A stretch of DNA of 64,000 nucleotides, from NCBI RefSeq assembly GCF_001905825.1, contig NZ_LIVV01000001.1:289299-353298 (forward strand), in the 5' to 3' direction. The number at the start of each line of letters is the position of its first letter. The stretch's first letter is position 1. The stretch comes from Streptomyces sp. CB02009. GTDB lineage: Bacteria; Actinomycetota; Actinomycetes; Streptomycetales; Streptomycetaceae. Shown here piece after piece: positions 1 through 8,151 of this stretch. Under the pieces are notes generated by a model. It searched no databases, had not been told where the DNA came from, and saw only the letters and a program-made list of their open reading frames with translations. The translations under genes and the position numbers were made by a program.

Positions 1-315
1 CTCGACGGCGGTGAAGTCCTGCACGTGCTTGCCGAGGATCAGCCGCCCGCCGCCGGCGGCACGCATGTTGTGGGTCCACTGGACGTGGCCGCGGGGGGCC
101 ACGAGGTAGCGGACGCCGTCCACCGTCAGGAGGTTGACGGGCGTGCGGCGCCACTCGCCGCTCTTGCGGCCGCGGACGGCCAGTACGCGGGAACCCCAGA
201 CGCTGATGCCGCGCCGGGTCGCCCAGGCGACGGTCCGGTTGAGGACGTTCACGGTGAGCCAGCCGGGCTTCATGACGTGGGTGGCGGGGTCGGAGCCGGT
301 GGGCCGTGCGGACAT
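1..315 (-). CDS. Nitroreductase/deazaflavin (F420)-dependent oxidoreductase family protein, 3' end cut by window
   Basis: Reading the minus strand from an ATG at 315 gives about 105 residues that continue past the window edge. The visible part carries features of the Ddn-type split-barrel family: an Arg-rich GRKSGEWRRTP stretch at about residues 50-60, the segment YLVAPRGHVQWTHN, and RAAGGGRLIL. Family members use coenzyme F420 to reduce diverse substrates, but the substrate here cannot be read. A clear AGGAGG-like ribosome site sits just upstream of the ATG, which supports the start. The gene is divergent from the TetR regulator at 496, a likely controller. Confidence 0.85.
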   Translation of the reverse strand, partial: MSARPTGSDPATHVMKPGWLTVNVLNRTVAWATRRGISVWGSRVLAVRGRKSGEWRRTPVNLLTVDGVRYLVAPRGHVQWTHNMRAAGGGRLILGKHVQDFTAVE

Positions 316-401
316 GAGGTCCTCCTGGAGGATCGGGCGCTGCCGGGTGGTTGCGGTCGCGGGTGCGGCGCAGCCGGGAGAGGCGAAGTGTGAGCACTGC
401 T

Positions 402-455
402 CTCGCTTGATGCGAGTGTGCAGGAATCGGTGCTCACAATCAAGAGCGCCGCTCT
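402..455. promoter_or_regulatory. Candidate TetR operators between divergent genes
   Basis: Two inverted repeats lie in the gap between the deazaflavin gene and the TetR gene. CTCGC-N5-GCGAG is at 402-416, and AGAGCG-C-CGCTCT, a perfect 6-bp repeat with one central base, is at 443-455. Related GAGCAC/TGCTCT words occur on both sides (392-403 and 472-494). The arrangement suggests autoregulation by the adjacent TetR protein; binding is inferred. Confidence 0.45.
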
Positions 456-495
456 CGTTTCGTATCGGTGCTCTGGAAGTGGCACACTGCTCTCC

Positions 496-1191
496 ATGAC
501 GACCGTTCGAGGAGCCCGCGCCCGCGCCCGTATCGAGATCACCGCCGCCATCAAGGACGAGGCCCGCACCCAGCTCGCCGCCGAGGGGGCCGCCAAACTG
601 TCCCTGCGGGCCGTCGCCCGCGAGCTGGGCATGGTCTCCTCCGCGCTCTACCGCTACTTCCCGAGCCGGGACGACCTGCTCACCGCGCTGATCGTCGACG
701 CGTACGACGCGATCGGCGCCGCGGCGGAGAAGGCCGCCGCCGAGACGGCGGGGCAGCGCCCCCTCGACCGGTGGACCGCCGTGTGCCGCGCCGTCCGTGT
801 CTGGGCCGTCGCCCACCCGCACGAGTACGCACTGATCTACGGTTCCCCCGTCCCCGGCTACAGCGCGCCCCAGGACACGATCGTCCCCGCCTCCCGCGTC
901 GGCCTCGTCCTCATCGAGGCCGCGCGCAGTGCCCACACCGGCGAGGGCGTCGCCCTGCCCCCGCTCCCGGAAGGGCTCCGCCCCGAGGCCGCCCGGCTGG
1001 CCGCCGACATCGCCCCGGACCTTCCGCCGGCCCTCGCCGTCGCGCTCGTGGCGGCCTGGTCGCAGCTCTTCGGGCTGATCTCCTTCGAGGTGTTCGGCCA
1101 CTTCCACAACATCGTCGAGGACCGCGACGCCTTCTTCGCCGCGTCGGCCCGCCGCCTCGGCCAGGACGTGGGGCTGCTGCCACGTTCCTGA
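496..1191 (+). CDS. TetR/AcrR family transcriptional regulator
   Basis: This is a 231-residue protein with an N-terminal helix-turn-helix at about residues 33-62 (LSLRAVARELGMVSSALYRYF) and an all-helical ligand domain resembling TetR_C_13. I chose the ATG at 496 because the helix-turn-helix then begins at the usual distance from the N terminus; in-frame starts as far up as 418 would add 26 residues of poor character that cover the operator-like repeats. It is divergent from the deazaflavin oxidoreductase and probably represses it and itself. The inducer is unknown. Confidence 0.88.
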   Translation: MTTVRGARARARIEITAAIKDEARTQLAAEGAAKLSLRAVARELGMVSSALYRYFPSRDDLLTALIVDAYDAIGAAAEKAAAETAGQRPLDRWTAVCRAVRVWAVAHPHEYALIYGSPVPGYSAPQDTIVPASRVGLVLIEAARSAHTGEGVALPPLPEGLRPEAARLAADIAPDLPPALAVALVAAWSQLFGLISFEVFGHFHNIVEDRDAFFAASARRLGQDVGLLPRS

Positions 1192-1216
1192 GGCCGCCGG
1201 AATCGCCGCCGGTCGG

Positions 1217-1357
1217 TCAGTCGACGGCGGGGCTGCGACGTTCGACGAGGATGACGTCCCGCCAGGCGCCCCGGTGGCGGCCGAGGCGCTCCCGAGTGCC
1301 CACGACGCGGAAGCCCGCCCTCGCGTGGAGCACGAGGCTCGCGGTGTTCTCCGGGAA
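1217..1357 (-). pseudogene. C-terminal remnant of a GNAT acetyltransferase (PAT/ArsN1-like)
   Basis: Minus-strand translation ending at a TGA at 1217-1219 gives about 46 residues with the end signature of phosphinothricin/arsinothricin-type N-acetyltransferases: ENTASLVLHARAGF, then VVGTRERLGRHRGAWRD and VILVERR. Homology stops at about 1357, where the sequence runs straight into the start of the ArsI-like remnant on the other strand. The N-terminal two thirds, including the acetyl-CoA loop, are missing and no start codon is present. This is a deletion remnant, not a gene. Confidence 0.7.
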
Positions 1358-1493
1358 GACACCCGACTGGACCGTCTGGGTCCAGGGCCCCGGCAAGGAG
1401 CCCTGGGAGGTCTACGTCGTCAAGGCCGACGCCGGCCTCCCCGCCGGGACCGCCGAGGCACCGGACGGCGGATGCGCCTGCACCACCTGCTGA
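1356..1493 (+). pseudogene. C-terminal remnant of an ArsI/CadI-like glyoxalase-fold protein
   Basis: The plus-strand frame ending at TGA 1491-1493 encodes about 45 residues: a GPGKEPWEVYVVKADA segment followed by a Cys-rich end GGCACTTC. ArsI/CadI proteins (C-As lyase and cadmium-induced families) end with a similar WEVYTVLADA strand and a terminal Cys pair. The N-terminal metal-binding half is missing. The fragment abuts the GNAT remnant of the opposite strand, so one deletion probably removed both 5' ends of a divergent pair. Confidence 0.6.
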
Positions 1494-1520
1494 TCCGCGC
1501 TCGCTCCGGTACGGCCGTGA

Positions 1521-1570
1521 GTCGCCGTCAGTCGCCGTCAGTCGCCGTGAGTCGACGGGAGTCGTCGGTG
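1521..1570. repeat. 10-bp tandem repeat
   Basis: Five consecutive 10-bp units start with GTCG: GTCGCCGTCA twice, GTCGCCGTGA, then two diverged copies. They lie in the non-coding stretch between the remnants and the sensor kinase. No function is apparent. The rest of 1571-1688 is promoter region for the kinase. Confidence 0.7.
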
Positions 1571-1688
1571 TGGACGGCATCCCGCTCGCTCCGGCAGGGC
1601 CGGGGTGTCGCCTACTCCGACGGGAGTACGGGTGACCACCCCGTCGGGCTGACGTTTCCACGGGTTCCGCACGGTTAGCGTGGCGGAC

Positions 1689-3047
1689 ATGGATCAGGAG
1701 CGGAGGCGCGGGCACGAGCGCGGACCAGGGCGCGGACGCGGCGACGCGGAGTCGGCGCGCGCGCCGGGGAGCGAGTCCCGGGCGCGCGCATCCCGCAGGA
1801 GCGCATCCCGGGCGGGCGCATCCCGCCCGCACGAGCGCCCGGCCCGGCCGGCCGGCCGTGCCTGGGGCCGGTGGCAGCGCGGGGACCGCGGACACGGCCT
1901 GCCCTGGCGGTCCACGCTCCTGGTCGCCGTGGTCGTCATGGCGGGGACCGGGTTCGCCGCGAGGAACCAGCCCGACCGGGAGGCGCTCGACGCGCTCGGC
2001 CGCGCCCTGCTGCTCCTCGGAGCCGCGCCCCTGCTGTTCCGTCACCGGTGGCCTGTACCGGTGGTGTCCGGCGTCGCGGCCGTCACCCTCGGCTATCTCG
2101 CGGCCGGTTATCCGTACGGCCCGGTGTTCGTCATGGTCGCCGTCGCCTGCTTTGCGGCCGTCGTGCACGGGCACCGGACCGCCGCCGCCTGGGCCCTCGG
2201 CCTGCTCTGGACCGGTCACCTGCTGCTCTCGCACTGGCTCTACCGCTGGCTGCCACCGGCGGGCGACGGCCCCGCCCCCTGGGGGCAGGAGCTGCCCGCG
2301 GCCGCGTTCGCCGTCGCCGTGCTGGCCGCCTCCGAGACCGTCCGCGTCCGGCGCGAGCAGCGGGCGCAGCTACGGGCCGACCGGGCCGCAGCCGAGCAGC
2401 GGCGCGCCGACGAGGAGCGGCTCCGCATCGCCAGGGAACTCCACGACGTGCTCGCCCACTCGATCTCCGTCATCAACGTGCAGGCCGGGGTCGGCCTCGC
2501 CCTCCTGGACTCCGACCCCGAGCAGGCCCGCACCGCGCTGACCACCATCAAAGCGGCCAGCAAGGAGGCGCTCGGCGAGGTGCGCCAGGTCCTCGACACC
2601 CTGCGCACCCGCGGCGAGGCGCCCCGCGCGCCCGCCCCCGGGCTCGGCCGGCTCCCCGAGCTCGTCGAACAGGCCGCCGCCGCGGGCCTCACCGTGACCG
2701 TCGCGAGGACCGGACCGCGCACCGACCTGCCGCCCGGCGCCGACCTCGCCGCCTTCCGGATCGTGCAGGAGGCGCTCACCAACGTGGTACGCCACTCCGG
2801 TTCGCGTACCGCCAGGGTCCGCATCGGGTACGGCTCCGGGCACCTGGACCTGATGGTCGACGACGACGGCCCGGCCACCGGAACCGAGGCGGGGGGCAGC
2901 GGCAACGGACTCGCCGGCATGCGGGAGCGGGCCGCGGCCCTCGGTGGCACCATCGAGGCGGGCGCACGCCCGAACGGCGGCTTCCGGGTCCACGCCGTCC
3001 TCCCGCTCCACCAGGAAGAGCCCCCGTCACCGCAGGAGACCCCGTGA
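1689..3047 (+). CDS. NarL-type two-component sensor histidine kinase
   Basis: A 452-residue membrane kinase of the HPK7/HisKA_3 class. A basic, low-complexity N terminus (about 75 residues) is followed by four to five membrane segments, a short linker coiled coil, the dimerisation box ELHDVLAHS with the phospho-acceptor His at about residue 252, and a HATPase_c domain (FRIVQEALTNVVRHS, then DDDGP and GNGLAGMRERA). I prefer the ATG at 1689. It lacks a ribosome site, but a TAGCGT -10-like hexamer ends 7 bases upstream, which fits a leaderless transcript; GTG at 1680 is the alternative. Its stop overlaps the response regulator start by 4 bases, so the two are co-translated. The stimulus is unknown. 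Confidence 0.9.
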   Translation: MDQERRRGHERGPGRGRGDAESARAPGSESRARASRRSASRAGASRPHERPARPAGRAWGRWQRGDRGHGLPWRSTLLVAVVVMAGTGFAARNQPDREALDALGRALLLLGAAPLLFRHRWPVPVVSGVAAVTLGYLAAGYPYGPVFVMVAVACFAAVVHGHRTAAAWALGLLWTGHLLLSHWLYRWLPPAGDGPAPWGQELPAAAFAVAVLAASETVRVRREQRAQLRADRAAAEQRRADEERLRIARELHDVLAHSISVINVQAGVGLALLDSDPEQARTALTTIKAASKEALGEVRQVLDTLRTRGEAPRAPAPGLGRLPELVEQAAAAGLTVTVARTGPRTDLPPGADLAAFRIVQEALTNVVRHSGSRTARVRIGYGSGHLDLMVDDDGPATGTEAGGSGNGLAGMRERAAALGGTIEAGARPNGGFRVHAVLPLHQEEPPSPQETP

Positions 3048-3709
3048 TCCGAGTGCTGCTCGCCGACGACCAGTCGCTGGTCCGGGCGGGGTTCCGCGCG
3101 CTGCTCGACGCCCAGCCTGACATCGAGGTCGCGGGGGAGGCCTCCGACGGCGACGAGGCCGTGGCGCGGGTGCGCGCCCTGCGCCCCGACGTCGTCCTCA
3201 TGGACATCCGGATGCCGGGGCTCGACGGGCTCCAGGCCACCCGCCGCATCACGGACGACCCGGACCTCGCCGAGGTCCGGGTCGTCATGCTGACCACCTT
3301 CGAACTCGACGAGTACGTCTTCGAGGCGATCCGCGCGGGTGCCTCCGGCTTCCTGGTCAAGGACACCGAGCCGGAGGAGCTGCTGCGGGCCGTGCGCGCC
3401 GTCGTCCACGGGGACGCCCTGCTCTCCCCGGGGGTGACCCGCCGCCTGATCGAGGAGTTCGCGGCCCGCTCCAAGGCGCCGGGGGCGACGGCGGCCCTCG
3501 GCGCCCTGACCGAGCGGGAGCGGGAGGTGATGGCCCTGGTGGGCATCGGCCTGTCGAACGAGGAGATCGCCCGCAGGCTGGTCGTCAGCCCGCTCACCGC
3601 CAAGACCCACGTCAGCCGCGCCATGGTGAAACTCGGCGCCCGTGACCGCGCCCAACTCGTCGTGATGGCCTATGAGTCGGGCCTCGTACGGCCCGGCTGG
3701 CTCGGCTGA
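3044..3709 (+). CDS. NarL/FixJ family response regulator
   Basis: 221 residues with an N-terminal receiver domain (IRVLLADDQSLVRAG; phospho-acceptor Asp54 in VVLMDIRMPGLDG; Lys in FLVKDT) and a C-terminal LuxR-type helix-turn-helix (LTEREREVMALVGIGLSNEEIARRL). It starts with GTG overlapping the kinase stop (GTGA), the usual arrangement of this pair type in Streptomyces. All receiver residues needed for phosphorylation are present. It ends 18 bp from the convergent MFS gene, with no clear terminator between them. Confidence 0.95.
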   Translation: MIRVLLADDQSLVRAGFRALLDAQPDIEVAGEASDGDEAVARVRALRPDVVLMDIRMPGLDGLQATRRITDDPDLAEVRVVMLTTFELDEYVFEAIRAGASGFLVKDTEPEELLRAVRAVVHGDALLSPGVTRRLIEEFAARSKAPGATAALGALTEREREVMALVGIGLSNEEIARRLVVSPLTAKTHVSRAMVKLGARDRAQLVVMAYESGLVRPGWLG

Positions 3710-3727
3710 CCCCGACGGAGGCGGCGC

Positions 3728-5278
3728 CTAGTCGCGGACGGCGACCTTCGCCGGAGCTTCCTCGGTGGCCGTACCGCTGCCGGCCGCCGCGGCGTCCGCT
3801 TCCGGCGGTGCGGAGCGGGCGACGACGACCGACGGCTCGCCGTCCTGCCGCCGCTTCGTCCGGAGGCCCGGCAGCGTGATGAGCAGTCCGGCCAGGGCGA
3901 TGACCGTGACCACGGCGAGGCCGGGACGGAAGTGGTCCAGGACCGCCTGCGGCGAGGCGGTGCCCTCGCCGCCGTCCGCGGTGATCACGGCGGTGACGAC
4001 GGCGAGGAACAGGGCGCCGCCGACCTGGATCGAGGTGTTGAGGAGTCCCGACACCATGCCCTGCTCGTCGTCGTCGACCCCGTTGGTGGCCTGGATGTTG
4101 AGCGAGGGGAACACGAGCGCGCAGGCCGCGCCGAGCAGCAGCATCGACGGCAGGATGACGGCGGCGTACTGCGGGGTCAGGGAGATCCGCAGGAACAGGG
4201 CGTACGCGACGACGAGCAGCGTGAAGCCGGCGGCGATCACCCGGGGGGTGCCGAAGCGGTCCACGATGCCGCCGATCTTGGTGGAGGAGAGCGCCACCAA
4301 CACTCCGGCCGGCAGGAACGCGAGGGCCGTCTGGAGCGCCGACCAGTGGAGCAGTGACTGCATGTACTGGGTCACGATGAACTGGAACGCGACGTACGAG
4401 CCGAAGAACGCCGCCGCGCCGAGCTGGGCCCGCACCTGCGAGCCGGACCGCAGCACCCCGAGCCGCACGAGGGGGCTCGCGCTGCGGCGTTCGATCAGGA
4501 CGAAGGAGACGAGCAGCGTGGCGGCCACCGCGAAGGACAGCAGGGTGCGCACGGAGGTCCAGCCCGTCTCGGGGGCCTGGACGACGGTGAAGACGAGCAG
4601 CAGCATCGCGGCCGTGCCGGTGACGGCGCCCGGCAGGTCGTAGCCGCCGGAGGAGTTCTCCCGGGCGCTGTGCGGGATGAGGCGGAGCGCGAAGACCAGG
4701 GCGACGAGGGCGACCGGGGCGGGGAGCAGCATCGTCCAGCGCCAGCTCAGCTCGGTGAGGAGCCCGGACAGGACCAGGCCCATCGAGAAGCCGGTGGCGG
4801 CGCAGGTGGTGTAGATCGACAGGGCCCGGTTGCGCTGCGGGCCCTCCTTGAAGGTCGTGGTGATGATCGACAGGCCGGCCGGGGCGGTGAACGCGGCGCT
4901 CAGCCCCTTGATGAAGCGGCTGGCGATCAGCAGGGGCCCGGAGTCGACGAGCCCGCCGAGCAGGGAGGCGAGCGCGAAGACGGCCAGCGCGATGAGGAAG
5001 ACCCGGCGGCGGCCGAGCAGGTCGGCGGCGCGGCCGCCGAGGAGGAGCAGGCCGCCGTAGCCGAGGATGTAGCCGCTCACGATCCACTGGAGGGTGGCGG
5101 TGGAGAGGCCGAGGTCGGTGGCGATCGAGGGCAGGGCGACGCCGACCATGGAGACGTCGAGGGCGTCGAGGAACATCGCGGCGCAGAGCACGAGCAGGGT
5201 GCCCCAGAGGCGCGGACTCCAGCGTTCCGGGGTGGAGTCGGGCACGCCGGCGGGGGCGTCGGTGAGCGGAGAGGTCAT
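3728..5278 (-). CDS. DHA2-family MFS drug-efflux transporter (14 TM)
   Basis: A 516-residue integral membrane protein matching proton-driven multidrug exporters of the EmrB/QacA class. It has LDALDVSMVGVALPSIATDL in the first helix (motif D1), the motif A region GGRAADLLGRRRVF after TM2, and about 14 hydrophobic helices ending at about residue 470, followed by a hydrophilic Ala-rich tail. ATG 5278 has a GAGAGG-like ribosome site. The gene is divergent from the MarR regulator at 5366 across an operator-bearing gap, so it is probably repressed by it and induced by a small lipophilic compound. The substrate cannot be read from the sequence. Confidence 0.92.
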   Translation of the reverse strand: MTSPLTDAPAGVPDSTPERWSPRLWGTLLVLCAAMFLDALDVSMVGVALPSIATDLGLSTATLQWIVSGYILGYGGLLLLGGRAADLLGRRRVFLIALAVFALASLLGGLVDSGPLLIASRFIKGLSAAFTAPAGLSIITTTFKEGPQRNRALSIYTTCAATGFSMGLVLSGLLTELSWRWTMLLPAPVALVALVFALRLIPHSARENSSGGYDLPGAVTGTAAMLLLVFTVVQAPETGWTSVRTLLSFAVAATLLVSFVLIERRSASPLVRLGVLRSGSQVRAQLGAAAFFGSYVAFQFIVTQYMQSLLHWSALQTALAFLPAGVLVALSSTKIGGIVDRFGTPRVIAAGFTLLVVAYALFLRISLTPQYAAVILPSMLLLGAACALVFPSLNIQATNGVDDDEQGMVSGLLNTSIQVGGALFLAVVTAVITADGGEGTASPQAVLDHFRPGLAVVTVIALAGLLITLPGLRTKRRQDGEPSVVVARSAPPEADAAAAGSGTATEEAPAKVAVRD

Positions 5279-5303
5279 GGACAGGACAGTACATGCACAT
5301 GCA

Positions 5304-5323
5304 TTGAATGCGAGTGCATTTAA
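5304..5323. promoter_or_regulatory. Candidate MarR operator
   Basis: TTGAATGC-GAGT-GCATTTAA is an inverted repeat with 7 of 8 matching positions, in an unusually A/T-rich patch. It is flanked by further ATGCAC/GTGCAT words (5293-5298 and 5314-5319) and an ATGCAT palindrome at 5299-5304. Size and position between the divergent exporter and MarR genes fit a MarR dimer site controlling both promoters. Confidence 0.6.
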
Positions 5324-5365
5324 TTCCCGTGCAACAAAAGGGGCCGTTTCTGCTACCGTGCGGCC

Positions 5366-5764
5366 ATGGCAGCGAACAAGTCCGAACGCGCGCTCGTGGA
5401 CGAGTGGCGTGACGTCCTCGCCCTGCACGCCCGTACGACCTGTGAGCTCGACCGGGCGCTCCACCCGTACGGCATCGGTGCCAGCGACTTCGAGGTCCTC
5501 GACGTGCTCGCGGAGGGCGCGGCGGAGGACGGCCCGGCCTCCTGGCGCGTCCAGGAGCTGGCCGGCCGGGTCCACCTCAGCCAGAGCGCCCTGTCGCGGC
5601 TGATCGCACGCCTGGAGAAGGACGGCCTGGTCGTGCGGGGGATGTGCGCGGAGGACCGGCGCGGCGTCCAGGTGAGGCTGACCGAGAAGGGCCTCGCCCG
5701 CCATGCCGAGGTCCGGCCCCTCCAGCGCGAGGTACTGACCCGGATGCTGGACGGAACGGCCTGA
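5366..5764 (+). CDS. MarR family transcriptional regulator
   Basis: 132 residues with the winged helix-turn-helix core of MarR proteins: recognition region VHLSQSALSRLIARLEKDGLV at about residues 70-90, then the wing containing a DRRGVQVRLTEKG motif (the family DRR signature). The ATG at 5366 fits family length. It is divergent from the DHA2 exporter and probably senses the exporter's substrate. The 58 bp after its stop hold only CGGACCGCCCGG-type direct repeats. Confidence 0.93.
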   Translation: MAANKSERALVDEWRDVLALHARTTCELDRALHPYGIGASDFEVLDVLAEGAAEDGPASWRVQELAGRVHLSQSALSRLIARLEKDGLVVRGMCAEDRRGVQVRLTEKGLARHAEVRPLQREVLTRMLDGTA

Positions 5765-5822
5765 GCGGACCGCCCGGACCGTCCCGCCCGCCCCGGACCG
5801 CCCGGGCCGCCCCGGCTCGGGA

Positions 5823-6593
5823 TCAGACGATCCCGGAGGTCTCGCGCCACGTCCGTGCGAGCTCCGCGTCGCCGGTGAGCGTCACGGCGTCGACGGGCAG
5901 CCGGTTCCACAGGAAGAGGTACAGCCGGTCGGCGGCCCCGGCGAACTCGGCGTCCACCGGCTCCGACGCGCTCCCGGCCCGCTCGGTCCGGGGCGGCTCG
6001 GTCGCCGACAGCCGCACCGTCCACACGTCGCCCGTGTCGGTCGCCCGCACCCGCAGGGTCCGGGGCCCGGCCGTCCGCACCCGGCTCCGGCTCCGGCCGT
6101 GGAACCGGAGCAGCAGCTCGTCGATGCCGTCGGCCGCGATCAGCGGCTGCACCGGCAGCGGCCCGGCGGGGAGCGCCGCCTCGGCGTCCGCGCGGTGGAC
6201 GGTGGTCTCGTGCGCCTGCCGCCGCGCCCAGAAGGCGAGCGGCGAGGGCGCGGGCAGGAAGGTCCAGCACTCCAGCGACTCCGGCGCCGCCCGCAGGGCG
6301 GCGACCAGAGCCGTGTGCCCCTCGCGGAAGTGCGCCAGCAGCTCCTCACCGTCGAGCGAGGTCTCACCGTCTTCCGGCCGGTACGCGGTGCGTTCGTGGA
6401 CCACGAGATCGGTGGCCCAGCGGTGCACCATCGAGATGTGCCGGAGGAGGTCCCGGACCCGCCACCCGGGACAGGTCGGCACCTCCGCGTCCGGCCCGGC
6501 CTCGCCCGCGGCCACCGCGAGGGCCCGGCCTGCGGTCTCCAGGGCGTCGACGTGGTCGACGACCTCCAACGTTTCCCCCTGCGACGCGTCCAT
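5823..6593 (-). CDS. Maleylpyruvate isomerase N-terminal (TIGR03083/DinB-like) family protein
   Basis: 256 residues. The N-terminal half has the mycothiol-dependent isomerase/DinB fold signature: CPGWRVRDLLRHISMVHRWA, with the His of the metal triad in LRHISMVH, and ARRQAHETTVHRADAE supplying a second His pair. A sterol-carrier-like C-terminal domain follows. Such proteins are usually mycothiol- or metal-dependent transferases or isomerases of unknown substrate. The gene lies 36 bp downstream of the MFS gene on the same strand, probably in one transcript. Confidence 0.85.
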   Translation of the reverse strand: MDASQGETLEVVDHVDALETAGRALAVAAGEAGPDAEVPTCPGWRVRDLLRHISMVHRWATDLVVHERTAYRPEDGETSLDGEELLAHFREGHTALVAALRAAPESLECWTFLPAPSPLAFWARRQAHETTVHRADAEAALPAGPLPVQPLIAADGIDELLLRFHGRSRSRVRTAGPRTLRVRATDTGDVWTVRLSATEPPRTERAGSASEPVDAEFAGAADRLYLFLWNRLPVDAVTLTGDAELARTWRETSGIV

Positions 6594-6629
6594 GGGTGAA
6601 TGATCGCAGCCGCGGGCGCGCCGGAGGGC

Positions 6630-7859
6630 TCAACTCGTCCGGGAGGCTCCGGCGTTCCGCGCCCAGTAGCCCATGGCGGCGGCCCCGGCCGCGAGCACGG
6701 CGACGGTCGTGAGGGCCACCGGCAGGGAGAACCAGTCGGCGAGGAACCCGATGGACGGCGGGCCGAGCAGCATGCCCCCGTAGCCGAGCGTGGACGCGGT
6801 CGCGACCCCGCCGGGACCGGCGACGGCGCCGGCGCGGGCCACGGCGACGGGGAAGATGTTGGCGAGCCCGAGGCCGGTGATCGCGAAGCCGAGCAGGGTG
6901 GCCCAGATGCTCGGCGCGAGCGCGCCGAGCAGCATGCCGGCGGCGGCCGTGGCGCCACCGAGGACCAGGGTCCGGGTCTGGCCGAGGCGTTCGAGCAGCG
7001 TGATGCCGGAGAGCCGGCCCGCGGTCATGGTCAGCGCGAAGACGGAGTACCCGGCGGCGGCCACTCCAGGGTGCGCGCCGAGGTCCTGCTCCAGGTGGAG
7101 GGCGCCCCAGTCGGCGAGCGCGCCTTCGCCGTACGCCGTGCAGAGGGCGATCACGCCGAAGACCAGGACGACGCGCCGCGACCCGCCGGACCGTCCGCCC
7201 TTCGCTCCGGCGGCGGGTGCCAGGGACTCGGGCGGCGGGGCGGGGGCGGGGTGGCGCAGGAGGACGGGCCCGGCGACGGCGGTGAGCGCCAGGCCGACCA
7301 CGGTGAGCCCCAGCAGGTGGGCGGTGGGGGACAGGCCCCCGGCGAGCAGTCCGCCGAGCCCCGCGCCGATCATGCCGCCGAGGCTGAACGCGGCGTGGAA
7401 GCTGGGCATCACGGGGCGCCGGAGCGCGGTCACGAGGTCCACGGCCGCGCTGTTCATGGCGACGTTGATCCCGCCGTACGCCGCTCCGAACACGAGCAGG
7501 ACGAGGCCGAGGGCGAGCGGTGACCGGGTCAGTGCCGGCAGGGCGACGGACAGCGACAGGAGGACGGCGGTGGCGACGGTGACGGCGTGGGAGCCGTAGC
7601 GCCGGCAGAGCCGCCCGGTCAGCGTCATCGTGATGACGGCACCGGCGGACACCCCGAGGAGGGCGAGGCCGAGGTCGCCGGCCGAGGCGCCGGTCTGCTG
7701 CTTGACGGCGGGGATCCGGACGACCCAGCCGGCGAACAGGAAGCCGTCGAGAGCGAAGAACAGGGTCAGGGCGACGCGGAGGCGGGACAGGGAGTGGGTG
7801 GCGGTGTCTCCGCCGGAGCCCCCCGGAACGGCCGTCCGTACTTTGTTTAGTAGCGGCAC
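6630..7859 (-). CDS. MFS transporter
   Basis: About 409 residues with 12 predicted membrane helices. The first is LTLFFALDGFLFAGWVV, with an RIPAVKQQTG loop, and TGRLCRRYGSHAV serves as the motif A loop. It resembles YbjJ/FucP-like small-solute permeases. Only two starts are available: GTG at 7859 (used) and TTG at 7895; neither has a strong ribosome site. Codons just inside the GTG overlap an A/T-rich inverted repeat (7839-7852). The TIGR03083 protein follows in the same direction. The substrate is unknown; the ROK regulator 650 bp away could hint at a sugar, but that is inference. Confidence 0.85.
   Translation of the reverse strand: MPLLNKVRTAVPGGSGGDTATHSLSRLRVALTLFFALDGFLFAGWVVRIPAVKQQTGASAGDLGLALLGVSAGAVITMTLTGRLCRRYGSHAVTVATAVLLSLSVALPALTRSPLALGLVLLVFGAAYGGINVAMNSAAVDLVTALRRPVMPSFHAAFSLGGMIGAGLGGLLAGGLSPTAHLLGLTVVGLALTAVAGPVLLRHPAPAPPPESLAPAAGAKGGRSGGSRRVVLVFGVIALCTAYGEGALADWGALHLEQDLGAHPGVAAAGYSVFALTMTAGRLSGITLLERLGQTRTLVLGGATAAAGMLLGALAPSIWATLLGFAITGLGLANIFPVAVARAGAVAGPGGVATASTLGYGGMLLGPPSIGFLADWFSLPVALTTVAVLAAGAAAMGYWARNAGASRTS
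7839..7852. promoter_or_regulatory. Candidate operator at MFS gene start
   Basis: TACT-TTGTTT-AGTA, an A/T-rich inverted repeat in a GC-rich setting, at the 5' end of the MFS gene. It stands out in base composition from everything around it and could be the site of a local regulator such as the ROK protein at 8509. Function is inferred. Confidence 0.35.
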
Positions 7860-8151
7860 AAACTCAGGATAGGGGGACGCCCCGGCCGCAATCAAGCGAG
7901 CGGCGGGCGAACCCGGGAGCGGCCCTTGATCATCGGCGGGGTCCCACAGCGTGACGCGCGCTCCGATGACGCTGTCCGGGTGACAAAGCCCAGGTCAGAA
8001 CTCCCCAACGGGCCACTGGAAAGCATCGTTTCTGCGCCGGATCCGCCCGCTCGGCATTGGAGTGAGACGCCGTGTCTCGCCATTTCCGGCGGCGTTTGAC
8101 CGGCAGACGAGCCCCTTCCGGCCCGTCATTCCGAGATCTTGAGGAGTAGTC

